64,000 nucleotides of DNA from Sindora glabra (GCA_020226215.1 CM035235.1:47955511-48019510), one strand, 5' to 3'. Counted from the stretch's first letter, positions 12,836 through 25,392 are shown. Program-made: numbers and translations. Notes: a model not told the origin generated them from the letters alone.

Positions 12836-13990
12836 AAAAATAAATTTATTTAAAAATATTTTTTTTATTTTTTAATTATACTTAAAGACTTGAATTGAAA
12901 TCGAAATTTCTTCGAATCCATCTTGAATTGGCTGTGAATAGTTTAACAATCCGACAGCACTCCAAAACTGCCAAAAATAAATGAATGAAAAAGCGAAAGG
13001 GGCTGCCATGCCGTACGAGATGCACGCGTACCTTCTGTACCGTAGTCGACGACTCGACATCATGAATTGCATCTGATCCCGCCAATTACGGATGCAAAGG
13101 GAAGTTTCATGGGCAATTTTATTTGTTTATTTAATGAGCCTCGTTAATCATTCTGTCGATTAAATATTCTAGGCAGTTATGTATTTTTATTTTGATTATT
13201 TTTAATTTAAAATATAAAATATTAAAAACAAATTTAATGAAAGAATATAAATTTAAAAAAAACCTATTTTTTAAAATTATAATTTTAATGTTATGTACCA
13301 GCAGCCTCTTAACAAATGTCTTATTTTACTGATTTAATGAAATTAAGTCTATACATATAATTTTAAAAAATTACAATGAAAATGCCCATAAATAATAAAT
13401 AATCTCATCATTAGATTCATTACATCAGAGATAAACTTTCCTGAAAAACACTTTCTTAATAGACAATTCAAAAAATTGAAATAGCACAATTTATGAAAAA
13501 GTTTAACTTTAAAATATTTTTAAATGAACTTATGTAACAGAACTCAGAAGTTAAATTTAATGCACGGAAGCTCAATATCAAGATGGATAAGAATTCGAAC
13601 CGTGAAAATAATTTTTATTAAAAGAAAAAATTGTTAATATTTTAAATTTTAAAATAATTAAAAATAACTTTATTAAAAAATTATTAAGTATTGTATTTCT
13701 TGATTATCCACATGTGATTAAAACAATATAACTGTATTATTGAATATTAAAACGTGATTATACTTTTTTAATGCGCTAGAAATACGGCAATATTTCAATC
13801 TATTATTAAAAACAATATCACTGTATTATTAAATATTAAATACTGGGAAAACTAGCTAGAATTAGCACTAAAATCGAAGGATTAAGCATTAAGCGAATTA
13901 CCCTTGTATTCGAGTAATCATATTTAATTTAATTAGCTAACATTAATACAACCAAGCACCACGTGAATTATAAAAACATCCTCCCTTATC
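12836..13990. other. Intergenic region downstream of the protease gene
   Basis: No gene is seen. A patch at about 12960-13100 is GC-richer and gives two overlapping minus-strand ORFs of 66-67 codons in different frames; neither resembles a known protein. The rest is AT-rich with a short imperfect duplication near 13720-13850 ('aaaacaatatcactgtattattaaatatta'). Confidence 0.45.
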
Positions 13991-13997
13991 ACTACAA

Positions 13998-14003
13998 TTT
14001 ATT
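13998..14003 (-). terminator. Candidate polyadenylation signal of the protease gene
   Basis: TTTATT on the plus strand reads AATAAA on the minus strand, about 140 nt beyond the protease stop codon, with A/T-rich sequence on both sides. That is a plausible distance for a plant 3' UTR. The motif is common by chance in DNA this AT-rich, so the call is tentative. Confidence 0.3.
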
Positions 14004-14139
14004 AAATCATCTTAAAATCCATAACATTATAATCTAATTACCTTTCGGTTTTTTCCCTTTTTCTTTTTTAATATAGAAAAAGCAATCTAACAATAATTAG
14101 AAAAACCGGGACCCGGTAATTTCCCAAAACTCACGGTTC

Positions 14140-15588
14140 TCACGCACATCCACGCGGAGCAAACCCGACTCGAGATGTTGCCAAATCGTACACGACCCGG
14201 AACCCTTGCTGCTGGATGTTACCAATTATCGACAACCCACTCATTGTACCCGCGAAAGCAAAGCAGAAGCTGCCGCTGGTGTCCACCGGAATCAGGTAAT
14301 TAGTCGCCGGAAGTGACACGTCAGCACCACGGAAATGTAGCACCACGGTCGGAACCTTCACCTCTGTCTGTCCCGAAAGGTCGTAGCAAGTATCGAACAA
14401 TGAAAACTCAGGTGCCCGTTTCAGGTGGGCTGCCCCGACCCGGAATGCGTCTCTGAGAGCGATATATGCGGGTCGAGTTAGCCTCGTCACGGAGGTACCG
14501 GAATCAATGATAACACCGCCGTTACCGGAATTGTCAATGCGGAAGAGCGAGGCGGAGACGCCGCGCACAGGCGCACCACCAACACTGATCCCGAGGAGTT
14601 CTACATAGTAGAATGTCTCGAGCTTAGGGTTTTTGAGCAGAGGTGTGAACCGGGCGATTCGAGAAACGGCCGAATCACCAAAAACGATGGAGGACGGTTT
14701 GGACGAGGTAGACCGGTCCACCAAACAATACGAGAACTTCTGGTTGAACTGGGCACCTGTTTGAGTCGGAAATGACAACCCTCCGCGGCCGAGCCCTAAT
14801 AAACCGGCGGCGCCCACGAAGAGGCCTTCGTTGTCGTGACCACAGCCGAGAGCCACGCGCGCCACCTTTCTTCCTCGAAATGTCAACGTTTCAGTGGAGA
14901 ACTCGCCGACAGTGAAGGAACCGTCACCATAGGAAACCTGGTAGAGGCACGCCTTCTTCTGGTTGCATCCCGACGAATCCAGCCGGCGGCACAAGGGCGA
15001 GCCACATGGGATTCCGGCGAAAGACCGAGACTTCTTCGGGTCAAAAATTGGGTCAGCTTGCGAGTAGCATTTCTTGCAAGGAGCACACTGCAACCAAACG
15101 ATATCGCTTCCGGTGTCCAGCACCATGTAAACGTACCTCGGAGGAGTACCCACACCCAAGCGAGTGAAGTACTCGCCACTACCTTGAGCAAGACCCGAAA
15201 TCACAGAGCTGCTGAAACCCGACCCGCGAATCTGGCTCTGGTTAAAAGCTGCGGCTTTTGCATCAATGGAAGTAAGGGATTTCACTCTGGCCGCGTCTCT
15301 TTGCAGCCTAAGGTGGAAGAGCTGGTCTGGGGTTTTGTTGAGGGAGAAAGCATCTACGTGGTGGAGCTCCAGTGTGGTGGCGGATTCTGGGTCGGATCCG
15401 ATGCCGTTATTGGGAACAGAGACAGATTCGGTTTCTGGCCATGAGAGAGTGGCTGGGTGAGGAAGAGAATGAAGAACCAGAGTTTGGGTCTGGAATTGAG
15501 CTGGGTTTTCAGTTGAAGCTGCTGAAAGCGATAGGAAAATGGCGACGAAGGAGAACAAAGTAGCATTTCTTCTTGCTTTCCCTTCCAT
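14140..15588 (-). CDS. APF2: Nepenthesin-type (A1B) aspartic protease, APF2-like, intronless
   Basis: This 482-residue protein is a pepsin-fold endopeptidase predicted to be secreted or to act in the endomembrane system or cell wall. Residues 1-24 look like a signal peptide (LFSFVAIFLSLSAAS core). The pro-region runs to about residue 130. The first catalytic motif is DTGSDIVWLQC with Asp158; the second is DSGTSVTRL with Asp362. The flap region contains YGDGSFTVGEF (about 220-230). CAPCKKC (168-174) is the start of the nepenthesin-specific cysteine insert, and the protein has twelve cysteines as expected for the family. Potential N-glycosylation sites are Asn84 and Asn116. The C-terminus (IIGNIQQQGFRVVYD...GFAP) is the canonical A1 end. 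From memory of the family it is closest to Arabidopsis At1g01300 (APF2), which is also intronless; APF2 is used as a homologue name only. The start ATG is followed directly by the signal peptide. No frameshift or missing residue is visible, so the gene is probably functional. Its exact substrate is not deducible. Confidence 0.96.
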   Translation of the reverse strand: MEGKARRNATLFSFVAIFLSLSAASTENPAQFQTQTLVLHSLPHPATLSWPETESVSVPNNGIGSDPESATTLELHHVDAFSLNKTPDQLFHLRLQRDAARVKSLTSIDAKAAAFNQSQIRGSGFSSSVISGLAQGSGEYFTRLGVGTPPRYVYMVLDTGSDIVWLQCAPCKKCYSQADPIFDPKKSRSFAGIPCGSPLCRRLDSSGCNQKKACLYQVSYGDGSFTVGEFSTETLTFRGRKVARVALGCGHDNEGLFVGAAGLLGLGRGGLSFPTQTGAQFNQKFSYCLVDRSTSSKPSSIVFGDSAVSRIARFTPLLKNPKLETFYYVELLGISVGGAPVRGVSASLFRIDNSGNGGVIIDSGTSVTRLTRPAYIALRDAFRVGAAHLKRAPEFSLFDTCYDLSGQTEVKVPTVVLHFRGADVSLPATNYLIPVDTSGSFCFAFAGTMSGLSIIGNIQQQGFRVVYDLATSRVGFAPRGCA

Positions 15589-15590
15589 TG

Positions 15591-15618
15591 TAGAGAGAGA
15601 TAGAAGAAAGAGAGAGAT
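15591..15618 (-). promoter_or_regulatory. CT-rich leader / Y-patch before the protease start
   Basis: Read on the minus strand, the bases just before the ATG form a pyrimidine-rich tract (CTATCTCTCTCTTTCTTC and CTCTCTCTA). Such Y-patches are typical of plant core promoters and short 5' UTRs. It lies between the TATA-like box and the start codon. Confidence 0.6.
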
Positions 15619-15646
15619 AGGGCCAGAAGCTACAAAGATTGCCAGA

Positions 15647-15656
15647 GATTAAATAG
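15647..15656 (-). promoter_or_regulatory. TATA-like box of the protease gene
   Basis: CTATTTAATC on the minus strand lies about 60 nt upstream of the ATG. With the usual 25-35 nt spacing, transcription would start near 15620, giving a short leader made largely of the CT-rich tract. No other strong TATA motif lies closer. Confidence 0.5.
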
Positions 15657-15660
15657 TGGA

Positions 15661-16421
15661 GGGAGTGAGTGTAAGCAGTGCTGGAAGGCGGCTCTGAGAA
15701 AGCGGGCTTGTTTGGATCATCAAATAATACAGGTGAGAAGCTGGCAGTTAATTATGATTATTGTGAGAGCCAAAAAGTTTCATTGTCACTAATTACTATA
15801 ACTATTACCTAGAAATGCAGTTTGTGTTTTCACTGTTTTATGCTTAATGACGAGAAAGTTTGGTGTGCATTTTACTCAATTTGGTGGAAATTGATATTTT
15901 GCTACATGAGAGCAATTTTCATGTGTGGAAAATCATATTTTAGAATAACAAAGGCAAAAGCAAAATGGACAATTCAAAATAGTTATTGGCATGATCTATT
16001 CCAAGATGGAATGGGCTCCCAATTGTACCTTTGTGTTCAACTTAATTGGTAGTTATTGGAATTGATAAATAGTTGGTTCATTAATATTGGACTGAGTTTC
16101 CCCTGGAACAATAATAATCTCATATTTGATAAAAAAAATCTAAAAATATATGGATTTAAAAAAAAGTAGTTACTTGAAAGTAAAAAAAAATTCCAATCAA
16201 TATGTACTTTTTTATGTATTTTACTAACTTGTTTATAATTTCACAATATTTTTATTGAATATTGTGATTATAATATGAAATTGAGAAACTTTTAAAATGT
16301 AATTTTATGTAATTTTGGTTTTATAAAATGAAATTTATGAGAATTGAATATTTTGCTCTTGTAGCATACATTTTATCATAAAATCAATGCTAATACTAGT
16401 TGAAATACTTGTTTAAAATTT
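15661..16421. other. Upstream flank of the protease gene
   Basis: This probably contains the distal promoter of the minus-strand protease gene. Composition falls from balanced (15661-15800) to AT-rich. A 76-codon plus-strand ORF at 15822-16052 has no recognisable domain. No other gene is seen. Confidence 0.4.
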
Positions 16422-17950
16422 AGGAATCATTTGATTTTCACATAAAGCAATTTTCCATGGAAAATTAAGTGACGTCCTATGTAAACTTCCTAAAAAATGC
16501 TCAAAGTTGTTTAGTTGACACGTAGGAATAGTTGGTACATAGGAAATAACACTTTCTAACAAATAATTTTTTATATTTTATTTGATTTAACTTTGAATAT
16601 CCTAAGAAGTATTAATAAAATAATTACTATATCCTCAATATTATTATAATATAAATTAATAAATTTTGATTATTATTAATTAAATTTAATGAGAATAATT
16701 TTATCATTATATTCATAAATAATACAAAAAATAAATTTTATCTGAGAGGAAGATGGATAAGTTACATCCTATGAAATTAATACTAATACTAGTTGAAATA
16801 TAAAAGTCATTTGATTTTTACAAAAAGTAACTTTCCACAGGAAATTAAGTTTATAAGAAAATAATCTTTTATGTTTAGTTAACACATAGGAAGTAATACT
16901 TCCTAGAAAGTAATTTTCTATATTTTATTTGATTCAACTTTAAATATCATAAGAAATGTTAATAAAATAATTATTATATTTTTAATATTATTATAATACA
17001 AATTAATGATTTTTAATTATTATTAATTAAATTTAAAGAGAATAATTTTATTATTATATCTATACATAACACAGGAAATAAAACTCATCTAAGAGGAAGG
17101 TGGATAAATTACGTCCCATGAAATTAGTACTAATACTAGTTGAAATACTTGTTTGAAATATAAAAGCCATTTGATTTTTATAGAAAATAACTTTTCGTGG
17201 GAAATTGAGCTTCTAAGAAAATAACCTCCTATGTAAACTTCTTGAAAAATGCTCAAAATTATTTAGTTGATATATAGGAAGTAACACTTTCTATGAAATA
17301 ATTTTTTATATTTTATTTAGTTCAACTTTGAATATCTTGAGAAATATTAAAAAAATAATTATTTTATCCTCAATATTATCATAATATAAATTAATAAATT
17401 TTAATTATTATTAATTAAATTTAATGAGAGTAATTTTATCATTATATCCATAAATAATACATAAAATAAAACTTACCTGAGAGGAAGGTGGATAAGTTAT
17501 ATCCCATAAAATCAATAATACTAGTTGAAATATAGGAGTCGTTTAATTTTTACAGAAAGTAACTTTTTACAGAAAATTGAGCTTATAAGAAAATAATATT
17601 TTATATAAACTTTAACTTCCTGGAAAATACTTAAAGTTATTTAATTGACACATAGGAAGTAACACTTTTTAAGAAATAATTTTTTATATTTTCTTTAGTT
17701 CAACTTTGAATATCTTAAAAAGTGTTAATAAAATAATTATTATATTATTAATATTATTATAATATAAATTAATAAATTTTAATTATTATTAATTAAATTT
17801 AATAAGAATAATTTTGTCATTATATCTACAAATAATATAGGAAATAAAATTTATCTTAAAGGGAGGTAAATAAATTATTTCTCATATTTTATATGAAATA
17901 GAATTTTTTAGGAATTCCTATTTTCTGCAATGTAATCAAATAGCTTACTT
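16422..17950. repeat. Four-unit tandem array of a ~370-bp AT-rich repeat
   Basis: Units start near 16422, 16802, 17162 and 17532, each with a variant of 'agtcatttgatttttacaaaaagtaactt'. Each unit then passes through 'tttagttgacacataggaagtaacac', 'ttcaactttgaatatc', 'attattaattaaatttaa' and 'aggaaggtggataa' in the same order. Spacings are about 380, 360 and 370 bp. Divergence between units shows an old array. Related sequence occurs at 18645-18935, and in the opposite orientation at 36590-37037 and 39072-39830. No ORF is seen. It behaves like a non-autonomous element family that tends to form tandem copies. Confidence 0.88.
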
Positions 17951-18644
17951 TTTTTTATTTTTCAAGCAATAGTGTTTTTAAGGTAAAATGCACCTCATTT
18001 ATATTTGACGATGATATATGTTGTGCTTCATTTTATACGCGTGCAGCCTAATACGTTAACAAGAGTCGATTCGTAATTTACATTATCAATATCAATATTT
18101 TGTTTATATGTGCAATTTTTCGTTAAATAAAATGTTTTAACATGATGACTGAATAACAATTAAAATTTAGGAAGTAATTATTTTTTTTTCCAAAATATAA
18201 GGAAAAATAATACTGAAATTTTTAATATTTGTGTAGGAGTAGAAATATTTCTTTTTTTTTTTGCAGAGATTAGAAATATTTCCTAATATACACTTTGTTT
18301 ACTTTAGTAAATTATAATTCCGTCAGTCATCTATTTGTTGTTTGCATAATTAAATATTTTGCTAACTAGCATGTGAAAATTTTGTTAATTTTAGATAAAA
18401 AAATTATATAAATAGAGTGTTAATAGTATAAATTATAAATTAATTTTTAACACTTTAAATTATGTCGGGAATAAGAGAAACTCACTCTGTACTGCTCAAA
18501 GTGAATATATGTATTTTTTTTTGTTTAACAATCAGTATGGCATTGAACTTCCTTTTTCAGAAGGGTGGGCATTTTCTTTTTGCTGGTAAAGCAACAACCT
18601 AACAGGGGTACAGGGCCTCCTTTGCTAGGGTGATACGTTTAAAA

Positions 18645-18935
18645 TTATTTAGGTGATGCTTTTAAAAAGTAATTTTTTAATATTTTATTTAATTTAATTT
18701 TAAAATTTTTAAAAATATTAATAAAATAATTAACATATTTTCAATGTTATTATAATATAAATTAATAAATTTTAATTATTATTAATTAAATTTAATAAGA
18801 ATAATTTTATCTAAAAAAGGTGGGTAAATACTTTTTGATATTTTATAAAAAATAGATAATGATCAATTAAATAATTTATTTTTTATTTTTAAGAAATAAA
18901 ACTTCTTATTGTGAACCAAATAACTTCTTAACCAT
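18645..18935. repeat. Single diverged copy of the ~370-bp repeat family
   Basis: From 'aaagtaattttttaatatttt' through 'attattaattaaatttaata' to 'gaaccaaataacttctt', the block order matches one unit of the 16.4-kb array, in the same orientation, but shortened and more diverged. Confidence 0.7.
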
Positions 18936-19312
18936 AATTAACAAATGAAAATAATATTAATTTAATGAGATTCATATATATTAAAATTTAAATTAAAAAT
19001 TATTAATTATTTTTTATTTATTAGTTATAAAGTGGCATAATTAGATGATATGAAAATTTCTCTATCCCTCATTTGTTGAGAATTGAGTTTGTGATAAATT
19101 GTTGTTAGTGAGTGCTTTGTGAAGTTGTGTTTCATGATTATCAATGAATCACAACCAAGTTGTCTTTGTTTATTCTTAACATTGTGACCCACATGATGTA
19201 GAAAATGCTACCAACCGTTCTAGCAAGTGCACATGGCAATGCAGCATTGACTGTTCAATAACCTTTGTTTTTTCCATAATAGAGGTGAAATGCGGAATGT
19301 AATTAAAAAATT

Positions 19313-19962
19313 TATTTAGTATGCATAATAAAATATAAATATTTATTTTTTAGGAATAATTATTTTATAATAAATATGATAGAATAGTTTTTTAATATTT
19401 TTATTTCTCACATTTTTTACATATTTTAATATTATTATTTATTAATAAAATATTTTGATAATTATACATTTAATAATAAAATTTAAAATAAAATATTTTT
19501 ATATTATTTATAAAATTTATTTAATATAAAAATTTGATAAATTAATTTTTTATGCTTTCACTGTGTAAAATTTTGTGTTACTAATTGTAATTTTGATAAT
19601 TTAATTTAAATTGTAATATTTTTTAATTATTGATCATATTGTATGTTTTTTATTTAATGTATATTATTATTTTATTTTATTTTTAAATTATTATTTAACT
19701 ATTTATAATACATATTCAACTATGAATTATATATACGGTCACAAAAAATGATAATATCATTGTTTATATAAATATGATTTGAATTCTATATATTCCTTTT
19801 ATTCTTAAGTGTATTTTTTATATTGACACATTTTTATCATTCCATTCTTACCATATTTATTGTACCAATTATTATTATGAAGTGGAATATCTATTTTATT
19901 CCTAATCATATATATGAAATGGTCATTCTATTTATTTTTATTCTATCATATCAAATGCAACA
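19313..19962. mobile_element. MITE-like element, diverged copy of the 59.9-kb element
   Basis: The left end 'tttagtatgcataataaaat' and the right end '...tattctatcatatcaaatgcaac' form weak inverted repeats. The interior ('ttctcacattttttacatatttt', 'taataataaaatttaaaa', 'ttgtaattttgataattt') follows the same order as 59917-60530. A 73-codon ORF at 19823-20044 overlaps its right end and has no recognisable domain. Strongly degraded. Confidence 0.6.
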
Positions 19963-21880
19963 TAAAATATTAAAGACTAAAAAAGTGTCAAAGATGACTC
20001 TTGGTATTGTAGTAACAACCTTGATTATGCCTAGTAGAAATTAAATATTGTATTTTAGATCATATTTTGCATGCATAATTATATAAAAAAAATTGGTTCA
20101 AGTTCAAATATAATTTGAAATTTTAATTACTTTTATTTTTAATATTATTTTTAAAAAATAAGATTTTTATATAAAAATATGTATTTAAATAGATTGCAAA
20201 ATGTTTAATTACATCAAATTAAATATTTTTTCAAAAAATAATTATATTTTTATAATATATATTTATATTTATAAGATCATATTAAGTCAGGTCAACCGAT
20301 TCATAAAATCATGATCTAAATTCGATTCAAATGTTAATCGAATCATAAAAAAATATAATTAATATTTGAGTTCTTACGGGGGGAAAAACCTAAATTTTAC
20401 ATTTTTAAAGTTAGGTATGTTGGTTCGGACGGGTCGCTTGACCGATGAACAGATTTAAATATAAATATCTCCATTATAAATATTTATTTCCACAATCAAA
20501 TGACTTAATCAATTTTTTTTAATCAAAGTTCAGAATAAAATAAGTAATATCAATATTAAGGCATGACATTTTTTTTTTTTTGTCATAACAAAGGTACAAC
20601 CACAAGAGATCAACACAACGAGTACCGGGGCGACTCCTTCTAAACATACCCCGGAACAAATTTCTATCAAGACTAAATATTACAGCTTTACCCTTTAAAC
20701 AAAAGAATTAACCAGTAGTATGAAGAACACTAAATGAGCGCACAAAGATAAGGAAATATTACACAAATTTAACTGATGTTTGTTGATTTGAGTGATAAAA
20801 AATTTAATACTCTTTAAATGAAATTTTAAATTCCAACTTTATAAATAAAAAATAAATATTGGAAAATTTTATTATCATATTAAATTCAATTCGATATTGA
20901 ATTAATCGATGATCTACTAAAATTATCCAATATCAGAAGTTCCAGCCATAGAAAATAAAAATATACATGAAAGAAAGAAAGAAAGAAAGAAAGAGAATAA
21001 AAGTTTTAGGAGATATGAAAAAAATTATCATACCTGTTATAGAGATAATTCCAACAAAAGATAATATGACATTATTATGATAAAAAACATATCAAACTCT
21101 TTCTTAAAATAAGGTGATTTCCTTTGTTTATGCGAGGATGGATATATAAGCAAAACTTATGTGCAATTGTCATGTTCAGCCACCTCATTTCGGAAGTTCG
21201 TGTGAATGTGTAATTTTCTTATTACGAAATGGATAAATCAAATTTATTTTTATGTATAAACAAATTATACTGCATTTTTCTATTTTAATAAGTATATATA
21301 TTTACATTTTTAGTTTTTTTTTCTTATGATAAGATGAGTGCAAATTTAAAACAAAATAATAAGAAAAATAATGGTGGTGAGTGTGTGTGTGTGTGTATAT
21401 ATATATTAAAGAGAAATATAGAAATGTAATTAGGTTTAATTTCAAAGGATGTAAGTGTAGTTTACTTTATGAAAATTTGAGGGCATATAAATTACATTTA
21501 TCTTTCTTAAAATTATATCTAATTATTTATAATCATAAATATATCCTTATAAAAAATGCTTAATTAGATTCAATAATATTACTCATATCGCTTTTTCAAG
21601 TTACTAATGCAGTAAGCAACTTAATAATTTACTCGTTCTCCCAGATTTAAATCTCATCATTATTATTGCCTTGAAAATGTTCATATTCTCTGAGTCTGAT
21701 TCACGTCTTTCTGCGCAATCAACGTGTGTAGATACATGAATAAGATGGAGAAATATAACCGCCTCTGTTTATTTTTTCACAAAACATTTTTTGTGAAATA
21801 ATTTAATTTATTTGTATAAAAGGAAAAAATATTATATCAACTATATGCTTTGTGATTAAAAAACAATATATAATGTCACT
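19963..21880. other. AT-rich intergenic stretch with microsatellites
   Basis: No gene is seen. It contains a poly-T run at about 20570-20582, a (GAAA)n tract at about 20969-20993, and a TG/TA tract (GTGTGTGTGT then TATATATATA) at about 21380-21407. A GC-richer patch at about 20585-20660 (CGAGTACCGGGGCGACTCC) gives no ORF and no RNA fold that I can recognise. Confidence 0.5.
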
Positions 21881-21886
21881 ATAGTC

Positions 21887-23009
21887 AGTGGTGGAGCCAA
21901 GAACTAACCATGGATAAGTTTAAATTTATATATTCAATTATAAATTCAGAATTTTAATAATAGCAAAATCAATTAAAGAATAGAAATGTACATATAATAA
22001 AACTCATAAGTTATAATTACTTTAAAGAAAATTTTATATGTTAAAATCATTAGATGATTAGCCAATTATCAATGTCATTAAAAAAATAGATATATGTCAA
22101 TACTATCAAATTATTTAACATAAGAGGATAGGAGAGCAACAATATACTAACTAATTTAAGATTACTTAGATTTACTTATTATATATGAAAAATCATGTTT
22201 TTAATAGGCTTGTTTAAATATTTGTGTTATATTTCAATAATTTATTTACAATTTGCTAAATAAATTCGTTAAAGGAAAAAAAGTTTTGTGTTGTCATTTG
22301 TCAAGAGATAGGGATAGAGTTATGAGAATAAAAATTATTTGAGTTCTTTCATACAGTAAATTTATGTATATATTGAATATCTAGTGACTTATATTAAGAT
22401 TTACATTTTTAAAAAAAATTAATTTAATGGTTCACAATTCACCAACAAGATTAATTCATGCATACATTAAGTAAAAATTCAATGCATGATAGAATTAGCT
22501 TAAAAATTAAAGATATCTACTAGTTAGTAACATTTGTAAAAAGAATAAAAGAATTAGAAAAGCAATATTACGAATTGATAGTATGTTAATATAAATATGA
22601 ATTGAATAAAACTAAATACAAATTATGTATAATTCTTATGACTGATTCAAAATTAAAAAGGATGTGTGACTTATTACTCAATTTTATCATATTTCAATGG
22701 ATTTACATTATAAAATTTAATGGATTCATATATAACATTGTCTATTATATTTTAAAAAAATATTGAGAGTTTAGTATCATGATTTGTACACACTCATTTG
22801 AGTGTAACTCTGCCACCAAAGGTAGCAATGAGAAAAAACAAGTTATAAAGAGATGATTTTGTTTTTATTATGTTAATTATATTTAATATTAAATTAATAG
22901 AATATTTTTTTACTAAATATTTGTATATATTATAACTATGCATGCAGGTACTATTATAAAAGATGTTTTCAAACAAAACAAATAAGGCTTTGGAGGGGCT
23001 CCGGCAAAT
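21887..23009. mobile_element. Possible non-autonomous hAT element
   Basis: The sequence at 21887, CAGTGGTGGAGCCAAGAAC, closely resembles the common plant hAT terminus CAGTGGCGGAGCCA. About 1.1 kb downstream, GGAGGGGCTCCGGCAAATG is an imperfect reverse complement of it. The interior is AT-rich with only a 60-codon ORF. I do not find a convincing 8-bp target duplication, so the right boundary may be wrong. Confidence 0.4.
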
Positions 23010-23711
23010 GAGACTAAATTTAGAGTGCCTTTTTCTTTAAAGAACAAAATGTGAAGGAATAATTTTATTTATAGTTAAAATAATAAAACAATACTCTATT
23101 TATTTAATATTATATATAATATGTCAGGAAATAACATTTGTTATTTTAAAATAAAATTTTTTCTCCTATTATTAACAAATACCATACAAATTCGAGGACA
23201 AATGACGCAGTCTTGATCATATATGTGAGTAGAATAAGGAGTGTCAAGCCGTTTATGGTTAACCGGCAGTGGCAATTTTCTCACATTCTATATTTAAGAG
23301 TTGGTGATAGCTTATTCACATTATTTTTTTATTATAATCATAAAACATATAAATAGTTTAAAATTTTTTATTTTTATACAAATAATTTAAATTTGTTAGA
23401 AAAAATATCTCCTAATAAAAGTCAAATAAAATTAGCCAAAACATATGGTCATATGGCAGAAATTGATGGGATTCCTAGCAAATGGCCTTGTTGTTTTTGG
23501 GTATTGAATTATTGGTGGACGTGTGATCACTCTCACGCATGTGAGATTGGGACATCAAAGCGCAATTTCACCTCAAAATGAACATCAACAACATACATTA
23601 TTTCCTATTTGCTGATTTTTGTCTATGTATTATGGTGTTTTTTGTTTTCTTTGCTCTCAAAAATGTGGTTTCTGAGATTTGATATGACCTTCTCAAAACC
23701 TGACCCTCCAA

Positions 23712-24575
23712 GGCTATGATTCACACGATAAATAAAATATCTTACAATTTATTAATTTAATTAATAACCTATAAATTAATTTTTAATAACATTTCACACA
23801 CTAATTTATGAAAAAATAAGTTTTAATTTAATAAATTATTTTAAATAACTTATAACTTATAAATTATTATCTTTTTAAAAAATTTAAATTTATTTTTATT
23901 AATTTATAAGTAATGCTCTTAATAAATGAATGCATTCATTTTTTAAATAATAAATAAATAGAAATTAATTAAGTTAGTAAATAAATATATAATATCATAT
24001 AATGTAAATAATTAAATAAAAATACATAAGTAAATAAATATATAAATATATAATTTCAAAAATTATAATTAATTAACTTTTAGGTAATTATATTCTTATC
24101 TTAAATCTTGAATGAATAAAAGTAAGTAAGTAAATAAATAAGCATATGATGTCATAAATTATAATTTATTAAATTTTAGTTAACTATATTCTTATTTTAA
24201 ATTATAAATATACAAAAATATGTATATAAAAATTATATAATATAATTAATTATACTTTAATTAATGATATTTCTATTACAAATAATAATGTAAAGAGATA
24301 AATATATAAACTCATAAAATATGATTAATTAAGTTTTAATTAATTATATTTTTATTTTGAATATCTTAATTATATTAATATAAATTGATCTTTTTTATAA
24401 ATATGAATTATTTTAATTTACATATCTATTTATATTAGTATATTCCTTTATATCATTTTATATTTTCAACTAATTTGATAATTTTTTAAGACATTTCTTA
24501 TATAATCAATTAATTTATTAATTATTAATTACCTATTAAATTATTAATTATTAGTTACTTACATGAAATATAGTC
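23712..24575. mobile_element. Diverged relative of the 7.2-kb Harbinger-type MITE
   Basis: The left end GGCTATGATTCACACGATAA and the right end (reverse complement GACTATATTTCATG...) are degenerate inverted repeats matching the layout of the 7183-7765 element. The adjoining sequence ('ataacttataacttataaatta', 'cacactaatttatg') corresponds to that element's left half. The flanks are CAA and TAA, compatible with a mutated 3-bp TAA-type target site. Extra AT-rich repeats ('aagtaagtaaataaata') lengthen it to 864 bp. Confidence 0.6.
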
Positions 24576-24919
24576 TAAACATACCATTTACATCCAATGT
24601 TAGTGAAACTTAATTGTATTTATTGTGATGAAAGGTATTTTTGTAAAATATAATAATGAAATATTTAAATAAAATAATATATTATTTATTTAATATTAAA
24701 TATATAAAAATTAAGAAAAATAATTTTTTTTAAAGAAAAATTTATTTTTGTATTATCATAACTTTAAGTATCATTTTGTTTACCTCAAATTTAAGTGGCA
24801 TATCAGTTCTTTATTCATATATATATAAATAATATTTTTCTATAAAAAAATGCTTTCCAATGAAATAAAAAAAATCTAAATCTATTTTCCATCCTCATCA
24901 CTCTCCAAAGCTTAGTTTA

Positions 24920-25392
24920 TTGGGTAAATTATATTTGTTTTGCTTCTAGGTTTAGCCTAATTACATTAGACATCTTTTATTTTTTTTAAAAAATATACAC
25001 ATTCACCTTTAAAGCATTTCTATCACTATAAAATGTAATTATATTAAAATTTTAAACTACAATCCCTTATTTAATATTATTCTTTGTGACCGAAAGATTA
25101 TTTTTCTACATTTTTGTGTATAAATATACTCTCTTGCTTTGAAGAATAAAAATACTCTCTCATGTTTATGTATAATTATATTATAATATTTCTACATAAA
25201 AAATAAAAAAAATGATCCTCTAGCTATAAGCAGTAATATTAGAGAAAAAATTGTAGTTAAAAAATTAATGTCATTATATTTTATAATAATAAAAAATACC
25301 TCAAAAGGGATTGAAATATATAATTTTAAAAAATGAAGGATGTTTAATATAACTTGGCCAGACTTCAAGAAAGGCTTATGTAATTTGCCCTA
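24920..25392. mobile_element. MITE with TTGGGTAAATTA ends, ~470 bp
   Basis: The left sequence 'ttgggtaaattatatttg' pairs with the reverse complement of the right end ('ttagggcaaattacataag'). Pairing continues inward for about 150 bp (for example 'actataaaatgtaattatatt' against 'ttataaaatataatgacatt'). Elements with TAGGGTAAATTACA-type ends are widespread in plant genomes. No ORF is seen. Confidence 0.65.

Noticed and set aside
14836..15444. 202-codon plus-strand ORF and other ORFs antisense to the protease
   Set aside because: They lie opposite a clearly conserved GC-rich coding sequence, where stop codons are rare on the other strand, and show no domain of their own.
20585..20660. GC-richer patch after a poly-T run, considered as a small RNA gene or LINE tail
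   Set aside because: No fold, promoter box, target duplication or coding sequence supports either.
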